This document shows positions 22,153 to 34,427 of a DNA stretch of 64,000 nucleotides, piece by piece (positions within the stretch are counted from its first letter, which is position 1; each line of letters opens with the position of its first letter). The notes below the pieces were generated by a model. That model saw only the letters and a program-made list of their open reading frames with translations, had not been told where the DNA came from and did no database searches. The stretch lies in NCBI RefSeq assembly GCF_933775445.1, contig NC_065876.1, positions 20,336,001 to 20,400,000 of the forward strand. Reading direction: 5' to 3'. Origin of the DNA: Argentina anserina. Lineage: Eukaryota > Streptophyta > Magnoliopsida > Rosales > Rosaceae. The translations under genes and the position numbers were made by a program.

Positions 22153-24545
22153 GTGTTAATTACATATCAGGATACATCTAGAATTTTAAAATTAAAGAAA
22201 CTACTGAGGAAATTCGACTTGAAGGGTCCAGAAACTGCACAAGAGATAATAGGAGTAAAGACAAGGAGAGACAAAGAAGTGAGAAACACATGGTTGTTGT
22301 CAGAACCCATGTTTGCTCCACCAGTAGCACACTTTCGGTTGTGTGTGCAAATATCATCTACACGAGAGTTGGATGAGATGATGGATGTTTCTAATGCAAA
22401 AGTGGTCAGAAATCTGATGTGTGCTAAAATCTGTACAAGACCAGGTATAGCTCAAGTATTAAGCATTGTGTCAAAGTATATGGCGAATCCAAGTAGGCGA
22501 ATGATCAGTTCGATTACTCGAGATCAATATTAACCATATAAGCATCGTTAGTAGTATAAAGCAAAATGGTATCGTTCATAAACCGGGGATCCAACCAGGG
22601 TAAAGAATCGCAAACATTAACAACGAATTCATAAGAGTTTAAAATATTTGAGATATATTTCGTATCAAACAGAAAATAAACCTAAACTAATATATACATG
22701 TGATCAACCAACCAACACATAAGCAATTACCAAACAAATAACATAAGAACAAAGGTAACGAAATCTACTCTCAATCATGTTCATGCCGTAAGTATCATAG
22801 TTCATCTTAAATTCGATCATGCATTCCTACTTGGTTCCTAATACATGGATATTATCAAGCTCAACTACTTGTCTTGCTACGAAATCTAACATACAAATTC
22901 ATCATGCAATTACATATCACAAAGAAAAATCAACATGTTTAAAGCACCTATCCAATGTCGAACTTAAGATCATAATCGGTGGAGAAACAAAGGGGACAAA
23001 CAATTAATCAACTACTTGTATCAAAACCGTTTTTAAATTTGAATGATTAACATATGCGACATCAACTACTTGTCTTAATCACAAATGCAATATAAGAACA
23101 CACCGAAAATTAATTAAGAACATAAATAAACAGAAACTCATGGCATAAAATCTAAAATCATTGAATTAAAATCGAAAACCTTAATTCATCATGTCATTCA
23201 AAAGTTACAAATATCTCATAGACAAGAATAAAAATAACTTTAACAAAACCTAAACATAAATCATCCAAGAACAAAAACATAAAAACCCGAAAACTAAACA
23301 TGAAGATCATAGAGTTACACTTTATAATTCTCCTCCCAAGGTTCTTTACAAAGGTAGCACGAAATCTTCAAGAGTATGATATCCTAGGCTCCCAAGCTTT
23401 GGACAAAAAATATGGTGAAGGGTGGTGAATTTGAATTCTATGGTTCTTGGTGAATGAAAGTGTTTGGGCAAAACTTTGGCTATACTTGTGTGCAAGGTTG
23501 ATGATGTTTTTCTGTGGAAATGAGGTGCTATATATAGAGGAAGAAACCCAAGGGAGGCTGGCCATAAAGTCCACAAAGTTAAAACCAAATTGGTTGAGGT
23601 TTCCTAGATTTTCTCAATTCGGCAGATATGACCTTTGTGTCTTGTTCTGGCCATAACTCTCTCTAGAAAATAGATATTGAGGTGATTCCAACTCCTACAT
23701 AAACTAGACTCACACATATTTCTATCCATAAATGGTACGTCTTCTAATTCAATCGGAGCTATCCAGGGGACCCCGTCAAAGTTGGACTACGAATCTTGAC
23801 AGCATTTTGATTTTTGCATGGATTGAGTTTTTAAGTGTGTATCTTCTTCTCTTTCCTTGTGCAACTAGGATTGCTTTCCTTCTCCAACATAGATTTGTAT
23901 TTCCTAATAAGAATATGTACATTATAAACAAATAAATAGGAAAGGATGAATCCTACTCGTACAAGGAATTATTTCTCAACAAGAATTCTTAACACTTAGC
24001 ACGATTTCATGATCAATTCACTCATAATTGATATAAGCTCTACCTAGACATTTATTCATACAAAATAAACTAAAACATACTAAATAAGAGGTAACAAAGA
24101 GTAAGAATAGTGCATAAACGCATTAAGAACGTCACACTTTGTGCTCCTATCAGCGACACTGGCAAGCAGTGGAGTGGGTTTTGCGTTACTTGAAGCGTGT
24201 ATTTCAGTTTGAAAGACAACAAGAACAGACATGCAATGCCGGTCATTAGGGTTCAAATTTGGCAGAAGAATTTGACAAAGATAGAGCTGCAATAAGTAAT
24301 GTATTTACTTGCGGTGAAGGTGCAGAGAGTTGTAGAGAAACTTTGGGATCAGCTACAACATTGTCTACTATTAAAGAAGATGGCATGACACTAAAAAAAG
24401 CTTCCGCAGAGGCGTTATGGCTTAATGGATTAATGAGTGAATTTGGGATTCAATAAGGAGTTGTGGTGAAGGATGGTGTCATCAATTTGACAAGGAATCG
24501 TGTGTTTCAAGCAGAGATGAAACATGTTGATGTTTAGGGTCATTA
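22153..24545 (+). pseudogene. Copia RT/RNase H relic, split by an LTR-like insert
   Basis: The left part (22153-22500) reads KLKKLLRKFDLKGPETAQEI, then a CTRPGIAQVLSIVSKYMANP region, which is the end of copia reverse transcriptase. The right part (24153-24545) reads HWQAVEWVLRYLKR then, degraded, ESCRETLGSATTLSTIKED, EALWLNGLMSEFGIQ and RNRVFQAEMKHVDV, which is RNase H. The two join at NPSR|RHWQAV when the 1651-bp insert at 22502-24152 is removed. Stops and missing catalytic residues (the YVDD box is not present) show it is a dead fragment. Confidence 0.8.
22502..24152 (-). mobile_element. Solo-LTR-like insert, 1651 bp, TG...CA
   Basis: The insert starts TGATCAG and ends CCTATCA (so it is TG...CA in both directions, TGAT/ATCA). 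It is flanked by gcgaa (22497-22501) and gcgac (24153-24157), a 5-bp duplication with one change. It carries no pol motif. Size, ends and duplication length fit a solo LTR left after recombination; a gene-less LTR derivative is the alternative. Orientation is a guess. Confidence 0.65.
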
Positions 24546-24549
24546 CAAC

Positions 24550-25140
24550 AAGTGTTGGGTCGGCTCAAGGGAGAGAACAACTGAGGAAGTTCATTCAAGG
24601 GGAAATGTCTTAGATTGTTTGACCATGACTATTGCCATGGAGAAGTTCAAGTGTTGCTTGAACTTGCTCAATCTTACAACATGTTGAGATTGAGGTGGAG
24701 CACCTCCTCACTTGAGGTGCGATGAGGCAAAATGAGTATTGCCAAGGTGAAGGCTTTTGGAGGTTTGTTCAGGGTTACTTCAAGAGATACAAGATATCCT
24801 GAAGGTTGCAGCGATCATTTGGTATCAATTCACCAAGGTGGAGATTGTTGTGTTTTTGGCTCATTGATACAATTTGCAACTGTAGGATTCATTAGGCAAA
24901 TCTGAGTTTAGAATAGAAATAGGACAACACTACAGCTTTTCTATAAGCTCTAGGAAAGTTGGTCTTTTAGGATTCTATTAGGATTTGTATAATAGACTTG
25001 GTCAATTAGGTTTAGGAGTTCAAAACCATGTTGTATCAGTAACCCTATTGATATAAATAGGAGCTGCATGGGGTTTTCTAAGGATAAGACAGAGAGCACA
25101 GAAAACCGGGAGCTAAGGGTGATAAAGAGATCTAGCAAGA
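24550..25140 (+). other. Probable 3' untranslated region/LTR of the copia relic
   Basis: This follows the RNase H relic and has no coding sequence. The string agttcattcaaggggaaatg and later ggaggtttgttc resemble element 3' sequence, and gagagcacagaaaacc near 25090 resembles an LTR end. The other LTR was not found. Confidence 0.4.
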
Positions 25141-25155
25141 GGCCGGGAGTAGCAT

Positions 25156-25188
25156 AGGGATTCCAATAAGTGCGGATTCCAATAAGTG
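25156..25188 (+). repeat. 16-bp tandem duplication
   Basis: ggattccaataagtgc occurs twice in direct succession (about 25158-25189), right at the border between copia-like sequence and the next open frame. It may mark an insertion or repair junction. Confidence 0.7.
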
Positions 25189-25608
25189 CTATCGTTTGAG
25201 TGGACTGATGTTCAGCATTGGTATGAACAACCATCATTGAGCACATCGAAAGCGGAGCCATGTGTTCCTAATTCGCATTGGTCTGAGGATTTTTTTTTGG
25301 GGGGGGGGGGGGGGGGGGGGGAGCAGGGGCAGCAACTTGTAGTTGAACTTCAACTAAGGGTTCAACTAAGCAAACAAAATTTGGGGCAGCAATGCAATGA
25401 TATAGTGACCAACGCACCTGCCCATATGGGAGAAGGAAATGGGGTCATGACACCACTCATAGAAGCATCTGGTTCGAATTTGAGTAATGGCACAGACTGG
25501 ATCGAGTCTTTCATGGACATACCGTTACCGAATGATGAGATGCTCAGTAGCATGGAAGTGGGCGACTGGACTATTGATGATCTCTTAGAATATAATTTTA
25601 GTGACTAG
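25188..25608 (+). CDS. Possible transcription-factor last exon
   Basis: The frame opens just after an AG at the 16-bp tandem duplication and runs 140 codons to a TAG. It encodes LSFEWTDVQHWYEQ, a WSEDFF motif, a poly-glycine block, a Q-rich region, and an acidic C-terminus (DWIESFMDIPLPNDEM then VGDWTIDDLLEYNFSD). Tryptophans spaced among acidic residues at the end resemble activation domains of plant transcription factors such as MYB or NAC proteins. No DNA-binding domain is present in the window. The upstream exons were apparently replaced by copia sequence, so it is probably a 5'-truncated gene remnant. The family is not recognised. Confidence 0.4.
25290..25321 (+). repeat. T9-G23 homopolymer tract
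   Basis: Nine T followed by 23 G inside the open frame above; it encodes FFLGGGGGGG. Such a run is prone to length error and may hide a frameshift. Confidence 0.9.
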
Positions 25609-26439
25609 TAATGTTAGCCAGTTAGTTGGTACTCTTTCTGTAGTGGTAGTGATACTTGGCTACTGATTCAGTAGCTAGTTAGAACTTAGAAGCTTTTATC
25701 AAATGTATATGATACTACGTAATGATGATATTCTTTCTCTTCACTCAATGATTTGATTTTGAATAAATATGATATATTTTTGTGCAATTATGCTTTTGTA
25801 TTGTCTTTGCTTTACATCCAGTAAACCAGTACAAAATAACCTGTAAAGCTCATAACTTGTATCATTAGAACAGACTAGCAATGCAACTTAAACAAAAAGG
25901 AGGATCAACAAAAAAGTTTCTTTGATTGCCCCAACCTAAATTCCCATATTTGCTCAATGGAAAGAGCCTCATTTGACTACAACAGCCGACCAAGCTATCA
26001 AAACGACAGAAACAGTACAGTCTAGGAAGAAAGAACAATCTGAATAAGTTTATCACATGGAATAGACGTACCAAAAGTGCACTTAGGTTTTCCTCAATGA
26101 AGTTTATGTTGAAAGAAGTCGGTTTATCATACCAAACAGAATGCTAGCAGATTCAATTGTTTATCTTAAAAAATTAGAAAATCCTTTATGATTCGAAACA
26201 GATATTGTCACCTGTTGACTGTTGTCCATATTGAACAATTTGTTTCTTTCAACTTACACAATACTTGGATAAAATTTTATCCAATTTGCTTGATTTATAC
26301 CACCTGGTATGATGTTCAGACACATGAATAATAGTCACCTTACTTTTGAATCGTTTTGTTAGAGAATTCATAAAAGCAAAATACAGTTCATCAGTCTGCC
26401 TTAAATCATATAACGACAAGGAAAGAAACTTACATTAGC

Positions 26440-26645
26440 AACTTCAGAATGACGAGTTTCGTCCTTCTGCTCATATGTAAAATACATGTCTAACCGGCAT
26501 GCAACATCAAACAGCTCCAGTTTATCTCGTTCGCAATTAAGTGTCTAGGGCTGTCACTAAGGTGGTCTTGTTCAGGACATCGAATGCAAGGTTCCTATCA
26601 TGTTCAGGATTCCCATGCATCCATGTTTAGTAAGACATAATCATT
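26440..26645 (-). pseudogene. Unidentified degraded gene fragment
   Basis: The minus strand reads NPEHDRNLAFDVLNKTTLVT, then, after a one-base frameshift near 26550, LNCERDKLELFDVACRLDMY and FTYEQKDETRHSEVAN, ending at a good GT donor (gtaagt). The composition is clearly protein-like and the donor is intact. I do not recognise the family. It lies just beyond the 3' end of the EF-Ts gene and on the same strand. Confidence 0.45.
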
Positions 26646-26649
26646 CCCA

Positions 26650-27371
26650 GCTGCACCAAGTTACTTTTTCTTCAGAGGGTCTTACGTTTAGATATGGCAT
26701 AATAATGCACTCCAATCGGGGGAAATTCAAACAGACGATGTTTTGAGTAGATCTAGCTGTGCGTCATCGAGTCAAAGTTACTTCAGAAAACAAGCACTCG
26801 TGTTGTTTACAGTTCTACACCTCCCCTTTCTAGTGGAGATGTTCCCTACAGAATGTACTCTAATCTTTTCGTATCACTAAATAAACAATCACTCGTCTTA
26901 TCATTAGTAAATATGTAAATTAAAAAAATAAATAAAAACCCAATGGTTGAAATCGTTTACTTGTTAAGATCCCTCTCCAAAATCTAATTCTACCAATATT
27001 CACCATGTTTTAACATATAGTCGATTTTTCATCTTCGAAGGCTCAAAGCCAGTACTATTCCTAAAAAATGGCACTGGCTTGACATGAAAACAAGATTGAG
27101 GCTCAGTTGAGAAAATACATATTATTACATTTTCTATTTGTGGACCAAAATTAAAGAAACTCATAACCGTTAAATGTCAATACTTCAGAAAGACATTTCA
27201 TTGTCTCAAAACATCATGACCTGGGAACACCAGCAACAAGAAGGCCAACTATCATCAGTAAGCGGGCATAAAGAAAGAAATCATGCTGGGTATCAACAGG
27301 AACAGGCTGAATCCCTACCTCTGGAGATGCTCCAGGATTCTACATTCTGTGGATCAAGGGGCAGCATTTCC
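26650..27371. other. No gene seen
   Basis: AT-rich sequence downstream of the EF-Ts stop codon, presumably including its 3' UTR. No repeat borders or coding stretches were identified. Confidence 0.5.
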
Positions 27372-30300
27372 TCAACCGGCCTCGACCAAATTTTCAGATG
27401 TACTGGATTCTTCGAGCCTGCCAAATTTTCACATGGTCACTAACATAATTACAAACAAGAACCTTCGAAAGAAAAACTAGATCTACAACCTACTGCTTTA
27501 GTAGCATTAAGTGTGAACAAGAAGGTATTTGTAATTCTGTTTCCAAATTCCCTCCTTCAGCCCGGTGAGTAGGTTTACAAAAGGGGAAGAGGGTTCTCAA
27601 GTCTTAATCAAATGATCATAGAAGTAATGAATATCTCTGCCTATTGCTTTTCTCTCAACTTTTGAATGAAGAGTTTTTCCATCAAGGAATCTCTGCACTG
27701 GTTCAATAAAGGCAATATAAAAGTTGTAGATAACATATTTGCAGCACAGATCGTTGATAGAATATGCTGTTAAAAACAGTTTTATGATGCAAAGGGTAAG
27801 AATATGAGCCAAATAACATGAGAAATATCCACAAGATAGAAGTTAAACAACAATTAAAATTATATTGATAACAAAAACTCAAATGTTCATGATTATCACC
27901 ACCATCCAGACATGTGTCCGTGCACATGCACATGCACATGAGTTTAGTCAATAGTAAAACATTGCGACTTCCCACCAAGACAGTAAAGCGTACATAATAA
28001 GTTATGAGTTTCTACCTTTGAATTCCTTCTCCAACTTCCATTCTGAAAAAGCTCTCAATCCTCACAGGTGATCCCACTTCCTTAGATAGCTTATCCATTA
28101 GTGTCTGTAAGATATGTTTGTCACACAGTCAGCAAGTGCCTCACATAGCTTACTTTAGCAGTAACATTTTACCCAGAGGAAACTAACATAGATATCACAA
28201 GACCATTCAGTAATTAAAGTGCTTGTGGTACAAGTTAGTACTCTATACGACTAAATTTTTGGACTATATTGGATGAATAAAATTTTATGAAAACCACATA
28301 CTTGGAAGGACATTAAATTCCATTAATGACTGAAATTTATTCCATTAAGTTTGCAGCTCAAACTTTTACATTGGTGCACTTAGTGGAACACTCTTTTTAG
28401 TTTTTTTTTCCTTGTGAGATAGTTTGGGCCCTAAACAGGCATTAAAAAAAACTGATGTGAAGCATTAGAAACTTTCTACTTCTTTCTTTCTTTCTTTCTT
28501 TCTTTCTTTATTGAATTATGTTTTTACTTCTCTAGACCTTAGTTATGTTTAAAATACATATTGATCTCTTTACCTTTACATTTACAGAATCGTCCACAAT
28601 AAACTTCTGCTCCATAAGAACAACATCCTCGTAGTATTTACGCAAACGGCCTTCTACTATTTTGCCTATGGCCATCTGAGACTTGCCCGTACTTTCAGCC
28701 TGACATCAACATAATACAAGAAGAAAAGGTTTACCACAGGCATGTAGGTAAGTTATAAGCAGCAAGTGATATAAATATTTGGAAAAAGCTAGTATAAATC
28801 ATTTCTCCATCTAAACAAATAGAGGACATTGGCGCAAGGGGTTAAGAGAATGATAATCAAACTTAGAGTAAAGTACAGAAAAGAACATGTGGTGCCCATA
28901 AAATTGTCAATAAAACTAGTATATATCATTTTTCTCATTTAATTATAATCTCAATTGCCCATAAAATTGTCTAGTAACTTTTCATTTTTCTTTGGTGGAT
29001 GTAGCCCATAACTTTACTGCCAGCCAGTGGCAGTACGAAGAAACTTCAAACTGATAGCAAGAATAAGAGCATCTACAGCAGAGTTGCTATTTTGAAAAAA
29101 ATATGTAAATGCAACTTTTTAAGGAAAACATGTCAAGCAGAATTGACAAAAAAATGGTTATATTTAATACTTGCTAAAATGAATTGGCAACAATAAAGGA
29201 GAGAGAATTTGGCATAAAGCTAAACTTTCACCGGTTAATTTATCTTGTTTTCAACATGATTTTTTTGCAATTTCAATGTTAAACATAATTTAGCAATCCT
29301 TGCTGGAATGTTACTCATAAAAGTAATTGCTAGATTTAACTTTGGCCAAATTTAGCAATAAATATAGTAACCACTGTTGGAGATGCTCTAAGGTGGCAGG
29401 TTTGGTCTTTAAGATCGGATATGAGAAGGCATATGATAATGTGAGTGAAATCACTCCCATTTTGTAAGAGTTTTGGGGCAACGTCGGAAGATGGGCTGAG
29501 GGTTGCCTCAGGTCTGCTAATTTCTCAAATGATCAGTGGTTACCTATATGAAAGTTTGACAAGGATTGTGTAGAGGTGATCCTCGCCCCCTTCTTTAAAT
29601 TCAGTACCAGTGGACATGGCATGTTGGTCTATTGAGTGAGACTGGATGAAATTGGGAGCAAGGGGTTGAAAGTATCACATCTTAGTTTGCAAACAACAGC
29701 ATCCCTTTTGCAACCTGTGGTAAGGAAAAGCAGGACAGACTATAATCTCTTTGGACTTTGCAGATAATTGCGGCAGTCGAGTCTAGCAAACTCAAATGGA
29801 TGAATGTGCAGTCATCAAAATTATCAGGGTCGTCCATTGGGAGGAAAACCCAGGATGCAAGCTCCTATAATCTGGTGCCATAAATGGTTGACAAGAGGCT
29901 AAAAGGATGGAAGGATATATAATGCAGGACAAGCAGACTACAAATGCCACAATATATAGAGGCCACGATAATACTAGCATAACTCAGATATCCTAATAAG
30001 AATCCTAAAGACATATCCTGATAATAAAAGCCTAGATTTATTCAAACTACCAGTCAAATCTGCGCTTCTAATGTTCTGATCGTATTCTTCATTATAATAG
30101 GGTTGAGGAGGCTGACATAGGTAATTCAAGCCTTCCTCAAAAATATATACTCTATTTATTTAAATTAGTTTCAGAATGGTTATGAAATTGCGTAGAGCCA
30201 TAGAGTAGGGTATGGGGAAGCCTTTTCAGTTTCCATTTTTGTTTCTTTCCTTTGATTGGCCAAATATGAAGGGTCAGTATAAATTCAAGATTTAGTGTTC

Positions 30301-30373
30301 AGCAAAGTGCCTACAGGGCTAACAACTGTGGCATGGTCAACCATATTCTTGGGACGAAAAGTAGAAATAGAAA

Positions 30374-30410
<37 letters not shown>

Positions 30411-32582
30411 CAAAGTAAAACCAATAAGGAAAGACAACAAACAGAAACAAAGATAGAATGGCCTCCTAATGGCTCCTATAAAAGAATCAACATGATCACT
30501 GCAATGATGCACATTAGAATGAAATAATACAAAATATCTACATCAAACAAGTAATTAGGTGCACTGACTTGGTTTAATATAACAGATTGTTTCATGTTAT
30601 AAGAGTAAAGAACCAACATTATGGAAAACATGGTATAACAGTACCTGAGACTTGAAGATTTCCCGTTCACTCTCTAATGCATCAGAAGAAACAAGTTCCT
30701 TCGTTAAGAATAAAGGCTTTGCAGCCACCACATGCATTGCCAATTCTGATCCAATGCGCTGTATGGCATCCAACTGAGCATTGTTGTCCTCTACTTCAAG
30801 AGATAAAATTCCAGCGATGCGACCCAAACCTGTAATTTAGATAACACATTACAATTACAATGAAGACCAATTGTGATGCTCATTCTGATATTGTCATTCA
30901 GTGTTAGTGACTTAGCAACATAAGATCAAGATAGGATCTGAAATATCAGAAACATTTTTATAATTAAGGATGCTATTTTCAGCAATAGGGAAAGACGTGG
31001 TTTAGTTGTGTACCTGGTTGGGGACTTGCATGGAGATACGTGGAAACAACACCATGTGAAGCTGTAGGCATCACAAACCCCCTTCTAAGTTTAATATTTT
31101 CACCCATTAATGCAGCCACTTCTGTAATGGCATTCTGAACACTTGTTTCTCCACTAATTTTTGGATGTTCAAGATTTAACTTCAACTCCTGATAATGAAG
31201 TAATACATTAACATTAATTTTGCAGGACACTGAAATGAAATTAACTTTAGCTACATTTAGCCAGCTCAATACATAGGCTCACTACAGAATTCACCAATAT
31301 AGTCAGTGTCATCAAGATCTCTTTTCACTTATAACATTTAGCTTTCAACAGAGTAAAATTGTTACAGATATTTACATTTATCAAGACTTCAGAGTCAAAC
31401 TAGCATGTTATTCGCAACTTGTGACATAATCTAGTGGCAAATACGTTTCATTCCTATAGACAACCATTCTAATTTTGTATCAGCTTCTCAACTTCACTTA
31501 GACGTTCATACCTAGTTCATTCACATATATTATGGCAGATAACATGCTCCTAGTTCATGATGAAACTCATTATATCCTTACAACTAATTCAAGGATTCGG
31601 TGTTGGGTAAGGTTCTTGAAAAACATTATCATGCTAAAGCCCAATGCAATCATAAGTAGACAAGGATATCTGAAATTAATTTATAGAACAGAGAACATTG
31701 CACAATACTCACCTCTAAATGCTCCGAGGCAATGGGACCGACCCCAGAAACCTGTTGAGAAGAGCCTTCAGCTAGCAGAGCTTGCTTTGCCAAAGCTAAT
31801 GCCTAGAAGATAAATGAAGTGTGAGCTCCAGAAATAAGTACATAGATTCATAATTAGGGGGGGAAGCAATTGACGACTCCAAAGGGTAACAATATATTTG
31901 ATAATAGACTTGGAATAAAATAAACACTGTATTTGATTCTACATAAACATATAGAATCAAAAGTAAGACTAACCAAGTATTGAAAGATTTCATTTCTAGC
32001 AACAAAGTCAGTCTCACAATTGAGTTCGATTATGGCAGCCCCGCTCTCGTTCTGAGCCAGTGCAAGCAAACCCTCAGAAGCCATTCTCGAAGACTTTTTG
32101 GATGCCAAAACCTTCCCTCTCCTCCTCAATTCCTTGAGTGCATCCTCTGCATTTCATGAAAGTGAAAACAAACTTTATAATTGTCAAAAGGCAAAGAGCT
32201 AATTTCTGTCAGCATCATCAAAAAGAACATGAGAGATACCAATTTCCCAATTGCAGTCAATAAGAGCAGCCTTAACATCCTTAATAGGAGCACTAGTTCT
32301 CTGCCGCAGTTGCTTTATAAGACTCATTTGGTGTGTAGACGACGATGCTCCTACACTCAACCTCCTAACAAGAACAAGAGCAGACCCATATTGGGCATCG
32401 GCAAGTCTCATAGGGTACGAGGTTTGGATCTCTGTGACATGAGACAAGACAGCTCTTTTGTTTGAGACAAATGTAGAAAAACCTCGGCCATGAGCAGCAG
32501 TAGTAGCTGTAGTTGAGTATCTATGAGTATAACTAGACAGTATTGAACCAATGGACCGCTTCGCGCCTCCAGGAAAAGCCAT
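27372..32582 (-). CDS. EFTS: Mitochondrial translation elongation factor Ts (EF-Ts)
   Basis: Start ATG at 32580-32582. Eight exons: 32240-32582, 31974-32146, 31713-31802, 31014-31188, 30645-30829, 28574-28699, 28016-28104, 27372-27417. They add to 1227 bases with no frame break, 408 residues. Residues 1 to about 85 are Ser/Arg/Thr-rich, basic and lack acidic clusters, as in a mitochondrial presequence. Then comes the UBA-like N domain ([20 protein letters not shown]), the core signature [13 protein letters not shown], and the dimerisation-domain parts [13 protein letters not shown] and VVAAKPLFL. Last come [20 protein letters not shown] and [14 protein letters not shown]-Ts recharges EF-Tu with GTP in organellar translation. 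A 5' UTR intron is likely (donor near 32926, acceptor near 32608). Intron 5 (28700-30644) is long because it holds a MITE and a LINE relic. The gene appears functional. Confidence 0.95.
28473..28508 (+). repeat. (CTTT)n microsatellite
   Basis: tttctttctttctttctttcttt in EF-Ts intron 6. A complementary (GAAA)n tract lies in intron 5 at about 30372-30410. Confidence 0.9.
29067..29388. mobile_element. Tourist/PIF-like MITE in EF-Ts intron 5, 322 bp
   Basis: TAA flanks both ends (29064-29066, 29389-29391). Terminal repeats start gagcatctacagcag on the left and gagcatctccaacag read inward from the right. These are the usual ends of PIF/Harbinger MITEs. There is no coding sequence, and the host gene's splicing signals are untouched. 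Confidence 0.82.
29392..29990 (+). pseudogene. Degraded LINE reverse-transcriptase fragment in EF-Ts intron 5
   Basis: The plus strand, antisense to EF-Ts, gives in shifting frames [13 protein letters not shown], the first RT block of plant L1-type LINEs. Later pieces are [29 protein letters not shown] (for the usual QGDPLSPFL) and PLGGKPR with a WKD-like tail. Order and spacing agree with LINE RT, but stops and shifts are dense. The left edge coincides with the MITE border. Confidence 0.7.
30372..30410 (+). repeat. (GAAA)n microsatellite
   Basis: About nine GAAA units in EF-Ts intron 5. It makes an artefactual lysine-rich open frame. Confidence 0.9.
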
Positions 32583-33202
32583 GCCCTTAAACTCTCTCTT
32601 TCTCTCTACAATCCAATATGTGAGCTTCCATCAGAGAACTGGTTTAATAAACAAAAATCAATGCATACCTATGAACAAGGAAACCCATCTACGACCAAAC
32701 AAACAGCAATCATGCTTTATTTTTTCATATAAAAACGATTAAACTCGAGGTCAGCCAAAAACCCAACAATGAGCTGAGCAAAGGGAATTGCTTAGACATA
32801 TGCAACACAGCAACAGTAGAGCTCTAGATTACAAGAAATGGGAGATGGGTCACCTCCCAAATTCCAAGAGAAACAAAAATCAGTTGAGAGAACTCAAAAG
32901 GAACAGTTTGAAATTTACCTTCGGTCGCAGTCTGAGCACAGTTTGTATTGATGCGATGCGAGTGTGGGCAACTCTCTTCGTGTCTTTTTTTTTTTTGTAT
33001 CGAAAAGAGTTATTATCACATATCGAATGAAAAATCATTTGATGTGGCTTTTTTTTTAAAGAAAAATGAATAACTTCACAAGACATCAAGCCAATCACGA
33101 CTAAATATTGATACGTCGCAGGAATAACTATTATACAAAGAACAAGCTCATTATTCACTACCGAAGTAAGAAAAAGACGAACCATTAGGATTCAAAGCCT
33201 AC

Positions 33203-33914
33203 AAACAAAACAAATAACTGTAGATACATAAAATTTAAGGAAGTAAATCATCTTTAATCATTTTATTAAATCGACCAAGAGCTCGAAAAAATTGTACAAT
33301 GGTCCAAAAGTCAACAAAGTTAGTGCGGATCCGAATAAAACTCGTAACAACACATAAATGGATGATCGTAATTGAAGCTACGTGATTCCGACACAAATCG
33401 AAAATTGAATGTCATTGACGATTCGAAATGATAATCGGACATTTGATTAAATTAATAAATTCTTTAACGGTTATAATTAAATCAATTATTTTCTGTTTAA
33501 TTTAGTTATGAGAATAACTAATTTTTAATTAATCAGAAAATACATAGTTATTTAATTATACAATTAAAGAAATTTATTATTTTAGTGTCATTAAAATATT
33601 TTATAAAATATAAGTCTTAACACTATAAATACCCCTTTCAACATAAAGAGAAGAGGACTGGAGAAGAAGAGAGAAAATCACTTGAGCAACATCACTCTCG
33701 AGAAATCCCGAAGTCTCCTAAGTCAACGAAGAATCATCAAGCTACCAAATCGCTCGTTCTTCATGAAATCCAAATCCAAATTCAAGTCCACGAAGAATCA
33801 TCAAACTGTCAAATCACTCGTTCTTCATCAAATCCAAATCCAAACTCAAGTCCATGAAGAATCATCAAGCTACCGATCACTCGTTCTTCATCAAATCCAA
33901 ACTCAAATTCTTAA
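33203..33914. other. Degenerate LTR-like sequence
   Basis: AT-rich, non-coding, with phrases such as gagctcgaaaaaattgtacaatggtccaaaagtcaac that recall plant gypsy LTRs, and tgtagatac near 33219 as a possible LTR start. No partner was found. Its right part is made of a 64-bp minisatellite. Confidence 0.35.
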
Positions 33915-33915
33915 G
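33727..33915 (+). repeat. 64-bp minisatellite, about three copies
   Basis: Units start at 33727, 33791 and 33855 with gaagaatcatcaa and contain tcactcgttcttcat and caaatccaaa. The spacing is 64 bases both times. An open frame crosses it but has no known family. Confidence 0.85.
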
Positions 33916-34427
33916 ATCAAGATGACCAAAAACTCATACTCAAACCCAAATTTTGGGTCACTCAAACTTATTTTGGTCAAACCATCGAAGTATCTCCAAC
34001 AAGGATGACCCAAAACTCATACCCATTTTATATTTTAATCTTTTTTTAATTAATCATAATTCTACCATTTTTATATATTGTACATTATATGATATATTAT
34101 TTCATTTTTTTTATGAAAATGATATATTATCCGTTAAAAAGAAATTCAGACATGTTTTTCATAAACTAGTAAAATATATTTTGATGTTGCCCCAACATCA
34201 TATATATGTGCGTCTTTTCCATGTGTTAAATGTTGATTGGATGGTGAGATTATAGTTATATTTTTATCTGCCACATGTCATATCTTACCTTCACTAATCA
34301 TTGTAAAATTATCGATAAATACCATAACCGACACTCTACCAAATTCACCAATTTACAAACATTTCTCTCCCTCAAATTGAAATTTGAGCTTTTTATTTTC
34401 ACTTGATAACTTTGGTGATCTGCAACA

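Noticed and set aside
30285..30527. Lys/Glu-rich and Phe/Leu-rich frames
   Set aside because: Both come from the (GAAA)n microsatellite in an EF-Ts intron.
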